From the NCBI GenBank assembly GCA_002104895.1, contig MCFG01000073.1, positions 60,001-124,000 of the forward strand: a stretch of 64,000 nucleotides of DNA. Direction: 5' to 3'. The notes under the pieces are model-generated. The model did no database searches. It worked only from the letters and a program-made list of their open reading frames with translations, and had not been told where the DNA came from. Of the stretch, positions 48,298-59,577 are shown one piece after another (the first letter of the stretch is position 1; every line of letters begins with the position of its first letter). Both the position numbers and the translations under genes were made by a program. This DNA comes from Anaeromyces robustus (taxonomy: Eukaryota; Neocallimastigomycota; Neocallimastigomycetes; Neocallimastigales; Neocallimastigaceae).

Positions 48298-49674
48298 ATG
48301 GAAGACGAAACTTTTGGTCCAGATAAGCCATACAATTTTACTCCTGGAATTAAAAGTGATCCAGAAGGTTTTATTAAAGAAATGGATAACATTCCATTAT
48401 TTATGAATTCTCTTGACCCTGAAACTGATTATGATGAAAATCCAACACTTGCTGCTTTACAAGCTTTAAAGTATGATGGTACTCCAGAAGGTATGTATTA
48501 TATATTTCCAAGAAAAAAATAGTTTTTATAAATATTTCATATAAAAGAAAATGAAAAATTATTAAATAAATGAAATTTTAAATTATAAAATAAAATTAAT
48601 ATATTTATTAATTGTCAATATATTTCATATAAAAATTTACAATAATTATAATTTATTTATATAAAAACAATATTATAAAAATAAAATAAATAAAATAAAA
48701 TAAAATAAAATAAAGAAAATGCAAGAGATTTCAAAGATCAAGGTAATGAATGTTTCCAAGCTGGAAAACACAAATATAAGGATGCTCTTCAATTTTATAC
48801 TGATGGTATTGAACAAAAATGTAAAGATAATGAATTAAATTCTATTTTACATTCAAACAGAGCTGCTGTTAATTTAGAATTTGGTAATTTCGGAAAAGTT
48901 TTAAGAGATTGTGCTAAAGCTATTGAATACAATCCAAAAAATATTAAAGCTTATTATAGATCTGGAAAAGCTTGTTACATTTTAGAAAAAATTCCAGAAG
49001 CTCTCGATTGTTGTGATAGAGCTTTAAAAGTAAATATATTTATTTATTTATTAAAATTAATATATAATATATATATTTTTATTTTTTTAATTTTATTAAT
49101 TTTATATTATTTTTATGATATTATAATTATTAAAAATTATTATTATAATTTTTATACTTTAAATTTCAAAAATTATATGTTGATTAAAATAATAATAATA
49201 ATAATAATTTACAAATATAACATGATTTGAACAAAACAATTAAAAATAAATAAATAAACAATATATAGCTTGATCCAAAAAATAAGGGTGTTAAAGATTT
49301 AAAAGCAAAAATTTTAAGAAGAAAACATGAATTAGATGAAAAAGAAAAAAGAAGATTACAAAAAATTGCTGAAGAAGAAAAAGAAAAGCAATTATTAACT
49401 CAAACAATTAAGGTTTGTTTTATATATATTTTTTATATACATATATAACTTGTAGTATACATATTATTTATATAAAAATTATTTATTTATCATTTATTAA
49501 TTTATTTTTAATTCATATTATTAATTACTTTTTTTTTTTTACTTTAAAATAATAAATAAAAATATATCAATTATATCAATTATTTATTTTCAAAAAATTA
49601 AATAAACACGCAAAATATATATATATATCTATATATTAAAAATATCAACAATATCAATAATAATAAATAATATC

Positions 49675-49705
<31 letters not shown>

Positions 49706-50178
49706 TTTATTATATAAAATAGGATAGAAAAATTAATATTGTTTCAAATAATGAATTTTTAAAAAAATATCCAGTTCAAAAGGAAAATGCTGTTCGTTTA
49801 GATAAGGAAACTAAAGCATTATTATGGCCAGTATTCTTTTTATATCCTGAATTTAAAGAATCTGATTTCATTTCTGGTTTCAATGAAAATAATACTTTTG
49901 CAGATCATTTAGAAGTTATGTTTGGTGATCCAAATAATCCACCTCCATGGGATAAAGATCATGTATATACACCTGATAATTTAAATGTTTATTTTGAAAC
50001 TTATTCAAAACATGGTGAAAAAACTAAATTATTGAAAGTTCCAAATAGTATGAAACTTAGAACTGTTTTATCTAATTCTAAATATACTCTCATAGATATG
50101 ATTCCTGCTTTTATTATTTTACCAAAGAATTCTAAATTTACTGAAGAATTTATTGAAAACTTTTTAAAGAAGGAATAA
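48298..50178 (+). CDS. CNS1/TTC4-type Hsp90 co-chaperone (TPR protein), four exons
   Basis: Exons 48298-48490, 48716-49029, 49269-49412 and 49723-50178. Donors are GTATGT, GTAAAT and GTTTGT; acceptors are AAAG, ATAG and ATAG; frame is continuous, giving 368 aa, against about 385 for yeast Cns1 and human TTC4. The N-terminus has the family's PLFMNSLDPE...NPTLAALQALKYDGTPEE lead-in. TPR repeats start at ARDFKDQGNECFQAGKHKYK (about residues 66-165), with SNRAAVNLEFGNFGKVLRDC and KAYYRSGKACYILEKIPEAL. A Lys/Glu-rich helix follows (about 172-215). The C-terminal 'wheel' domain (about 245-367) includes LLWPVFFLYPEFKESDFI and FADHLEVMFGD. The protein binds the MEEVD tails of Hsp90/Hsp70 and in yeast is essential for client loading and ribosome-linked functions. 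This is a housekeeping gene amid the secretome genes. Confidence 0.92.
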
Positions 50179-50942
50179 ATTTTAATAAATTAATAATTTT
50201 TATCTATTTATTTATTACAATGAAATAAAGTAAATATTATAATATATAATCACAACCTATATTCAAATATTTTCAATAAAAAGTAATAAAAGGATTAAAA
50301 TAATAAATAATGATAAATAATAATAATAATAATATTACAATAATATTCAAAATAATTTGAAAAAAAAATATGAAAAAAAAAAAAAAAAAAAAAACAAAAA
50401 AAAACAAAAAAACAAAAAAAAAAAATACCTTTATTATTATTGTATATTATAGAGCATATTAATTTACAGTAAATTATCATTTTTCATTTTTAAAATATTG
50501 AAAAAAAAATTAAAAGAAATAAAACATAAATTTATATTATGTATTTAATTAATATTAAAAAACATATATAATAATAATTATTTATATTAAACTATTATAA
50601 ATAAAAATAAAAATAAAAATAAAAAATAGAAAATTATAAAATAGAAAATTATAAAAAAATAGAAAAAAAAATAATAAATAAAATAAGTATATAATATAAA
50701 ATAATTTATTATTAATAATTAATTATTTATTATTGATTTCATTCCTTCTTTTCTTTCTTTTTTTTTTTTTCTTACTTCGCTTTATTCATAATAAGTTTTT
50801 TATTTAATACTATATTATATTTTTTGTTACCCTTTTCAATTTTTTCATTTTTTTTCAATATTATATTATAATAATTTTTATGACAATTTTTTATAAAAAT
50901 TAATTTATTTTATAAATATCACATGATTTATATAGATTAAAT
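50179..50942. other. AT-rich 3' flank of the co-chaperone, no gene seen
   Basis: Poly-A and CAAAAA-type tracts near 50374-50425, then AT-rich DNA up to the target-duplication copy GATTAAAT at 50935-50942. Confidence 0.65.
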
Positions 50943-50948
50943 GAATGT

Positions 50949-51019
50949 GTTGCATTTCGCAATGTTGCATTTCGCAATATGATATGGGGCGCATATTAAA
51001 TTTTTGCAATGAGGCGCAT
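50949..51019 (+). repeat. Left terminal module of the candidate element
   Basis: Two tandem 15-bp units, a 7-bp spacer and the 9-bp box GGGGCGCAT, then a partial box AGGCGCAT at 51012-51019. Each 15-bp unit is itself a dyad (TTGC-5-GCAA). These bases are among the few GC-rich ones in the window's spacers. Confidence 0.8.
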
Positions 51020-51154
51020 AAAAAACAAATAAAAAAATGAAAAATTTTTTAACACAAATTATGAAAGCCACGTTATGAAATAAAATAAAATAGAATTTAA
51101 AAAAATTAAATAAATAAATAAAAAATATATATATAAATAAATGAATAGAAAATA

Positions 51155-51510
51155 AACAAATAAATAAATAAATATTTCTTTTCTTATTAATTACTTACAA
51201 AAAAAAAAATAAAGTAAAAAAATTAAAAAAAAAAAAACTTATTATAAAATTAAATATATTTATATAATTTTTTTGATAAATGAATAATAATAAATAAAAT
51301 AAAAGATCATAAATAATATAACAGTATTATATATGTATTTTTATTAAAAAGACGATAACAAATAATAAATAAAAAAAATAATATAAATTTTAGAATAAAG
51401 AAAAGAAACAAATAAATAAATAAATATTTTTTTATTAATTACTTATTTACAAAAAAAAAATATAAAAATAAAAATTCATTATAAAATTAAATATTTTTAT
51501 AAAATTATTT
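51155..51510. repeat. Internal ~250-bp-offset duplication inside the candidate element
   Basis: The stretch near 51155-51270 (AAACAAATAAATAAATAAAT then TATTAATTACTTAC...TTATAAAATTAAATAT) recurs at about 51407-51515 with the same order of landmarks. It is a direct duplication with small changes, confined to the element's interior. Confidence 0.6.
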
Positions 51511-51534
51511 TGATTTGAAATATTAAAAAAAAAA

Positions 51535-51650
51535 TTCAATATTATTAAAATATTAAATAAAAAAAATATTGAAGAAATATTCAATATCATTAAATAAAAA
51601 AAAATAATGAAGAAATATTCAATATCATTAAATAAAAAAAATAAATAAAA
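51535..51650. repeat. Tandem GAAGAAATATTCAATATCATTAAAT-type repeat
   Basis: Two good copies (51571-51596 and 51607-51632 approximately) of GAAGAAATATTCAATATCATT joined by A-rich spacers, with further related TTCAATATTATTAAA sequences either side. It lies inside the candidate element. Confidence 0.65.
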
Positions 51651-51798
51651 TATTATTAAAATACTAAAAAAAATTCAATATTAAAAAAATATTTAATATT
51701 ATTAAATCATTAAATAAAAATATTATTAACTAAAAAAATATTATTAAATAAATAATTCTTTATATTATATTTTTATTTATTTAATTATTTATACAATT

Positions 51799-51906
51799 AT
51801 GCGCCCCATTGCGAAATGCAACATTGCGAATTGCAACATTGCGAAATGCAACCTACAAATCTTTGTCATGCGCCCCATTGCGAAATGCAACATTGCGAAA
51901 TGCAAC
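51799..51906 (-). repeat. Right terminal module of the candidate element
   Basis: From the outer end inward: two 15-bp units, box ATGCGCCCC (minus-strand GGGGCGCAT), a 15-nt spacer CTACAAATCTTTGTC (itself ACAAA...TTTGT symmetric), three 15-bp units (the middle one with one change, ATTGCGAATTGCAAC), and a second box. The right end is thus a duplicated version of the left. Confidence 0.8.
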
Positions 51907-52016
51907 TCTCCCGATTAAATATATACACATTATTATTATTTATGTATTATAAACATTCTATTATAATTGTTTTTTTTTTTTTTTAATAAAAAAATTATAA
52001 TTGTTAATTAAAAAAA

Positions 52017-52329
52017 ATGAAAACAGACATTTACGTTCTTGGTGCAGGATCTATTGGTTGTTTATTTTCATATTATCTAAAAAAATATAATAATAATGTA
52101 ATTCTAATTACAAGAGATAAAAAAGACAATAATAATAATAATCAAGAAAATAATAATTATGAAAAACCACTTTCTGTTGAATTCAAGTATAAATCTTCAG
52201 AAGGAAAATCTATTGATACTGATACTGTTAATTGTTTAGTTAAAACACCAACTCAAATTGCATTAAATAATGAAAAAATAAAGGTAAAAAATAATATATA
52301 TTTAATTGATTAAAAATTAATTTCATTAA

Positions 52330-52363
<34 letters not shown>

Positions 52364-53229
52364 TTATTTTAATTATTACTTTAATGTAATTTTAATTAAT
52401 AGAAATTTAAATAATAAAAATAATGATTAATATATATATATTATTTATTTTTTATATCTATATACCTTATCGAAAATATATGCATATATTTAATTTTAAT
52501 ATATTTATTATATATATGTGTATATGATATATTTATACATGTGTGCTTTTTTAATAAATTCTTTAATAGATATTATTAATAACTACAAAATCACCAGATA
52601 CATTACAAGCAGTTAAAACTATTGAATCATCTTTACATCCACAATGTGTTATAATTTTAATGCAAAATGGAGTTCTTGGAACATACTCTCTTTTAACTGA
52701 ATATTTTTTAAATAAATATCAACAACAAAAAAAGGAAATTTCTTTTCTTCCAAGAATTTTAACTGGTACAACTTCTAATGGTGCTTATAGAATTGCCCCT
52801 CATCAAATTGTTCATGCAGGTAAAGGAACTTCATTTATTGGTGAACCTACTAATAATATATATTTTAAATTATATCATGAAAATTATTCAGGTCCTGATT
52901 TATTAGAATTAATTAATCATTATTTTTCTCCTTTACTTGAACTGGATGTTACCGTTTATACTAAGAAAGAAGATTATAGTCAAAAACTTTTACCATTATT
53001 ACAAAGTAAACTTGTTATTAATGCTTGTTTAAATCCTTTAACTGCTCTTTTTGAATGTTTAAATGGTTGGATTGTTGATAGTATTCAAAAAGAAAATCAA
53101 AATCAAATTTTAGAAAATATGGATTTTAATGATCATCCTTGTAATAAAATGATAAAAGAAATATGTCAAGAAGCAGCTTGGGTATTAGTAGAAGATAATG
53201 ATAATGATGTAGAAAAAGATGAAAAATTA

Positions 53230-53292
<63 letters not shown>

Positions 53293-53655
53293 TTGGATCT
53301 TCCTATTACAATTCATCATTTATCTGAAAAGGCTAAACAACAAGCAAAATTATGGGAAATGAATGTAATTGATGTTGGAAAAAAAACTTATTTAAATAGA
53401 AATTCTATGCTACAAGATATTGATGCAAAACGTGCTGTAACCGAAATAGAATTTTTAAATGGTTATTTAGTTAAAGAAGCTTCAAAAAAATATCATCAAA
53501 ATTTATTATTACTTAAAAAATACCCTGATAATGATAATAATAATATTAATAATAATATTAATAATGATAATAATTCCGAAAAAACTATTTTAAAAGTTAA
53601 TGAGATGTTAGTACGTTTAATAAAAATTAAGTCATGGATTCGTTCACAGAATTAA
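52017..53655 (+). CDS. Ketopantoate reductase-like (ApbA/PanE) oxidoreductase, two exons
   Basis: Exon 1 is 52017-52283 (89 codons) and exon 2 is 52570-53655, joined in phase 0 by GTAAAA...TTTAATAG, giving 450 aa. The N-terminal Rossmann motif VLGAGSIGCLF (7-17, GxGxxG) binds NADP(H). Exon 2 continues with LLITTKSPDT and MQNGVLG (120-126). The C-terminal ApbA domain shows K236, N240 and NPLTAL (244-249), the family's Lys and Asn active-site pattern, and TEIEFLNGYL (380-389), which carries the conserved Glu. The expected reaction is NADPH reduction of 2-dehydropantoate to pantoate for coenzyme A. It is longer than bacterial PanE (about 300 aa) because of Asn-rich inserts, notably 310-330, so it may be a related reductase of other substrate. 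Its start lies about 100 bp from the candidate transposon. Confidence 0.87.
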
Positions 53656-53838
53656 ATAAAAAATTAGAAATTTTTGTTAATATTCTCAAAACTAAAAAAA
53701 AAAAAAAAAAGAAAAAAAAATTAAATAATATAACACTATTTAATATATATTTAAAAATAAAATAAAATATAATAAAAAAAAATTATTTATAAAATATAGT
53801 AAACTATAAAGTATTAAAAATTATATTAGAATTTATAT

Positions 53839-53887
<49 letters not shown>

Positions 53888-54533
53888 TAGGTTATTTTTT
53901 ATTATTATTTTTATTATTTTTATTATTTTTATTATTTTATGATTTTATATATATATATTAGATATAGATATAGATATTATGGTATAATATATTTTATGGT
54001 ATAATATATTATGTGAATATTTTTTTTTATATTAAAAAAATAAACAGATATATATAAATATATTTTAAAAAAAAAAATTGATTAAAAAAAAAAACAAAAA
54101 CAAAATTAATATATTTTATTATTATTGTAATATTGTAATAATCATTAAACTTATTAATTATTAATTATATTTTTTATATTATTAATATTGTTATTATATA
54201 TTTGTTATAAAGATGTATATATATTAGTAATAATTAAAAAAAAAAAAAAAAAAAAAAGAAATTGTATGATATTGTTATTATATAAAAAAAAAAAAAAGAA
54301 AAGAAAAGAAAAAGGAAAATCAAAATCAATTTTAATTTTTTTTTTTTTTTTCATTCTATTTTTTTTTTTTTTTTTTTTTTTTTGTTTGTTTGTTTTAGCT
54401 TATATATAATAATATATATATATTTGTTTTTTTTGTTTTCCTTTATATATATATATATATATTTTCTTTATTTTATTCCCTCTTTCATTTTATATTTGTT
54501 TATTTATTTATTTTATTTTTATTTTTATATATT

Positions 54534-54566
<33 letters not shown>

Positions 54567-55267
54567 GTTTTTCATTTTTTTTTCTTTCGCTTTGTATTTT
54601 GTTGTAGTTCACTTGTTTATTATTTTTACTTTACTTTTATTCTTATTATTTTTTTTTTATAATAATTTTTGTTTTTATGCTTTTTTTTATTGGTTTATTT
54701 CTATTTTACTTTGATCTGCTTTACTTAAATTTATTTTATTTCGTTTCTCTATTCTTTGATTCTTTATATATATATATTATTTTTATTTATTTTTTATTAT
54801 TTTAATTATTATTATTATTGTTGTTATTGTTGTTGTTGTTATTGTTGTTAAATATTGTAATGACGATTAAATACCCAATAATTTATTATTTATTATAAAA
54901 TATTATAAAATGAAATCGCATTGTTTAATAAAACAAAAAATAAAATAAAATAAAATAAAATAAAATAAAAAGCCTTGATATGTCAAAGTATATATAGAGA
55001 ATTATTGTTCTACATTTATAATGAAAATTATATATAAATATTATATCATAAAATTAAATTGTAAGAATGATATATGAAAAATGAAAAATATTATCAAAAG
55101 TATATTAAAAAAAATATTAAGAATATAAATATATAGTAATAAAATTTTAATATTATATATATATATTACTTAATTATGAATTAATTTTATTCCATAATAT
55201 GTAAATATTAAATTAAAAACAAAAAATTAAAATGAAAAAAAAAAAAGATAAAATATATATATAATTA
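53656..55267. other. AT-rich spacer between convergent genes, no gene seen
   Basis: Includes a 44-bp poly-T (53842-53885), a doubled TTATGGTATAATATA (about 53976-54011), poly-A/poly-T runs near 54239-54258 and 54338-54383, and a GTT/ATT tract (54818-54850). It is the shared 3' flank of the reductase (plus) and the giant Asn-rich gene (minus). Confidence 0.65.
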
Positions 55268-56693
55268 TTAATCTAAATTAAGTGTAATCCATGTTTCTGT
55301 ATTTCCACAAAATGATGCACTTTCATTATCCCATCTTATTGGTGGTAATACAGTCTGTTTGGTTGATATAGTTGACGATATAGATTGTAATGCAATCAAC
55401 CATCCTATATTTAATTAATATATTTATATATATATAAATAAATAGATGGATAAATAAATAAATATTAGTATTATATATGTATATTTTTATTAATTTAATG
55501 ATTATTAATAAAAATGATAATAATTTAATTATATATTTAATATTTATATTATTGATATAATTAATAAAAATAAAATAAAATTAAATAATAATAAAAATAA
55601 AAATTTAAAAAAAAAAAAAAAAAAAGAATAACATACTTGTATTTAAAAATTTACATGCTTCTTTATTATCAAATTCATTAAATTTATTTTGTTGTAAGTT
55701 TTCTTCAATAGTCTTATCATCAGTATTCAAATCAATATCAACTTCAGTATGAATAGAATTTATATCTTTCTCTTTAAAAGTAACCGGTGAAACTTCATTT
55801 CCTTTTATTGTATCATTATCATCAATATCACTATCCTCCAGAGTTTTATTTTCCTTTTCTTCTTTATTATCCTCATTTAATAATAATGTTGTTTCATTAT
55901 TATTATTATTATTATTATTATCATTGTTATTTTCTTCATTATTAGTCTTATTTAATAGATCATTTGTTATATTTTTTGATTCAAACATTACATTGAAGAA
56001 ATATTCAGGATCTATTTCATTAATTTATTATAATATTCATATTTATTATTATTAATTATTAATTATTTATTAGTAATTATTATTAATTATTAATTATTAA
56101 TTTTTATTTATATTCGATATTATGAATTATGTATTAATCATTATTAAAAAAAATTTTTTTTTAAATAAAATATGATTATGAACTTACCAATAGTATTATC
56201 ATTTTTTAATTCTTCATCATGGTCATACTTCTTTGAATGATTTTCATTCATTTTATCTTCTTCATTATCATAATTTATTATTTCATCTTCAGTACTAGCA
56301 TACCCTATACTACTACCATCATCATCTATTTCTTCTTCATCAGAACTAATATCATATATAATTACTTTTTCATTCATATCTACAGAATTATTATAATCTA
56401 TATTATTATAAGCAAAAAATTTAAAAACTTCTAAATTTACAGAATTTGAAAGATATGGTTTCTTAAAATTAGTATATGATGAAGATGCTGATATTGATGG
56501 TGTAGAATGTTGACTATAATCATTTAAATAACTTGACTTATTATAATAATATGGATTTATATGTGAATTATTACTAGATGAATTTCCTGTATGAAAAGAA
56601 TTTTGTTTCGATGGTGAATAATAACTATAGTATTTTTTAATTTTATAAAATGAATTATTATTTTTAGTAGAAAAAGCATTTTTATTGTTATTG

Positions 56694-56791
<98 letters not shown>

Positions 56792-57553
56792 GTTGTTGTT
56801 GTTGTTGTTGTTGTTGTTATTGTTGTTGTTGCTGTTGTTATTGCTGTTGTTATTGCTGTTGTTATTGTTATTACTATTGTTATTATTATTAGTATTATTA
56901 TTAGTATTATTTTTGTTAATATTAATATTATTATTATTTATAATAATAGTATTGCTATTGTCATTATTAATGTTGGTAATGTCACTGATGTTATTATTAT
57001 TATAATTCAAATTATTATTTACATTTGTAGATGACTTTATATATTTTTCATTATATATATGTGAATTATGATTATTATGATTATTATAATAGTTATAGTT
57101 ATTATGATTACTATTATTACTATTATCACTATTACTATCATTACTATTGTCATTAATATTATTTTTATCAATGTTATTATTATAAATATTAATATCAATA
57201 TTATTAGTATTAATGTTATTAGTAGTAGGAGTTACTGGTATAGAGGAATTAATATTTATGTTATAATCTGGTTGATAGTCATTATAATCATTGAGATTCT
57301 CCTTTGAAGAGGTATTCTTTAATTTATGTTTATGGTATACATCTTTCTGTTCTTCAATTTTAGATGATGATATATGACCCGATAATATTTCTTTGTTATT
57401 TATATTATTATTATTATTATTATCAATATTAATATTTATGGTATCTTCATTATAACTGTTTTTATTTTTATTGTTTTTATTATTATCAATTACATTATTG
57501 CTGTCATTATTATCATTATTATCGTTATATTTACTTTCTTTATTAATATTAAC

Positions 57554-57587
<34 letters not shown>

Positions 57588-59508
57588 GTAGTAGTAGTAG
57601 TAGTAGTAGTGGTAATAGCTTTTTCTTCATTTATTAAATTTACAGATTTTTCTTTTCTCCAACTTCCATATTCATTTGGTGGACTTGATCCAAAGAAATG
57701 GTTCTTTGATTGATATTTATTTGAATGATTCTTTTTGAAATCAAAAGCTTTTGAGTTATATTCTTTTCCAAAATATGATTGATGGCGATCATAATTCTTT
57801 TGACCTATTATTAATTATAATTAATTGTTATTTATTATTATTTATTATTATTTATTATTAATTATTATAATTAAATATTATTATATATTATTAATTATTA
57901 TTATTAATTATTACTATAATTATTATCATTTATTATTATAGAAAATAAATAAAATTATCAATCTTTAAAATATTGCTATTAATAATTAAAAAATATATAA
58001 ATACCTTTATAATTATAATCTATAGAAGAAGAGTTATTTATATATGATAAAGATTTAATATGTCCTTTATTATTATAATAGTATATATTATCACTAGATT
58101 TACTTAAATTCTTAGATTTATTGGGTATATCAAAATAATTAGATTTATTTTTTATAGGTTTATAATTTGAATAAAAAGATGAATTGGAATTAGAAAATTC
58201 TTTTTCATAATGTTGATAGAAATCATCCGTTGGTTCTTGGTTAATTTCATTAATTTTTATAGAAAGGAAACGTTTCAATTCTTCTAAATTATCATCACTC
58301 ACTTTTCCTTTATCACTAACTTCTTTATTTTCCTCTTCTGTATTTTTTAAATTATAATAATTATTATTAGTATTTACGTAATTTGATTCATTATGATAAT
58401 CATATTTCTTTGATACTGAATCTTTTTCATCTTCTGAATTCATATTTTTCATTGAATAAATCTTTTTAATATTATTATTAGAATAATAATTATAATTACC
58501 CTTAGACGGTATATCACCATCACTATTAGATATTTTATCGGGTATTTTATCTGTATATGGTATGGTATAATTAATTGGTTTATCATTTTTCATAATGTTT
58601 TTATTTTCATCTTCTATTTTATTGTCAGTTATTACTTTTATTGTTTCAACTTCAATAGATGAATTTAACGAATTATCTACCATTTCACTTTTTATTTTAT
58701 CATTTTTAAAATCATGACGATTTAATGATAACAATGATAAATCACTTTCATTAACTTTTTGTAAATTTCCTGTTTCAAAAGCTTCATTTATAATTTCTGT
58801 TTGATGATTTGTATCAGAAACATTGCTATATGATTTGTTTTCATTATTTTCTATATGAACATTATATTTATTATTATTATTATTGCTACTATTGTTTCTA
58901 TTCATATTATATTCATTATTCTTATTAGCATCTTTATTATTACTATAATCATTATAATTATCAATACTATTTCTATTTTCATTATTTATATTTTCTAATA
59001 TTTTTTCTTGAGAAATATTATGATTTTCATGTATATCATTTAATGTTTTTTCTTGAGAAATATTATGATTTTCATGTATATCATTTAACGTTTTTTCTTG
59101 AGAAATATTATGATTTTCATGTATATCATTTAACGTTTTTTCTTGAGAAATATTATTATTTTCATGTATATCATTTAATGTTTTTTCTTGAGAAATATTA
59201 TGATTTTCATGAAGTAATATATGATCTGAAGTTAAATGATTTTTTTCATTATTTATAGTATTATCTGATATGTACTCTTTATTTCCTTCTGGTTTAAATT
59301 CTTTATGATCTAAAATATTACCTTCCTTAACATCTTTATTATTTTCTATTATAAAGTCTTTATCTTGAAGATGATCTTTATTTATTATATAATCAAACTT
59401 TGTATGATCATCAGTATTTATTTTGCTATTATTCATAATTTTTCTTTTTATTTTTTGTTTGAAATTATCATTATTTTGATCTCGTTTGTTAATTTTATCA
59501 ATTATTGG

Positions 59509-59577
<69 letters not shown>

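Larger units (their letters stand above)
50943..51912. mobile_element. Candidate non-autonomous TIR transposon with 8-bp target duplication
   Basis: GATTAAAT occurs at 50935-50942 and again at 51913-51920, flanking a 970-bp segment. Both ends carry the same modules in inverted orientation, starting six bases in: two 15-bp units GTTGCATTTCGCAAT, then the box GGGGCGCAT. At the left the units are 50949-50963 and 50964-50978, with the box at 50986-50994. At the right (read inward on the minus strand) they are 51906-51892 and 51891-51877, with the box at 51876-51868. The right end holds a second block of three units plus a box (51852-51799). No open frame longer than a few tens of residues lies inside. 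The termini (GAATGT / GGGAGA outermost), 8-bp duplication and long modular TIRs suggest a MULE-like or hAT-like MITE; the superfamily is undecided. Confidence 0.75.

Noticed and set aside
54188-54714. Two overlapping Phe/Lys-rich open frames on the plus strand
   Set aside because: They consist of poly-A and poly-T tracts translated; no protein character.
56685-57005. Poly-Leu open frame on the plus strand
   Set aside because: Reverse reading of Asn codons in exon 2 of the giant gene.
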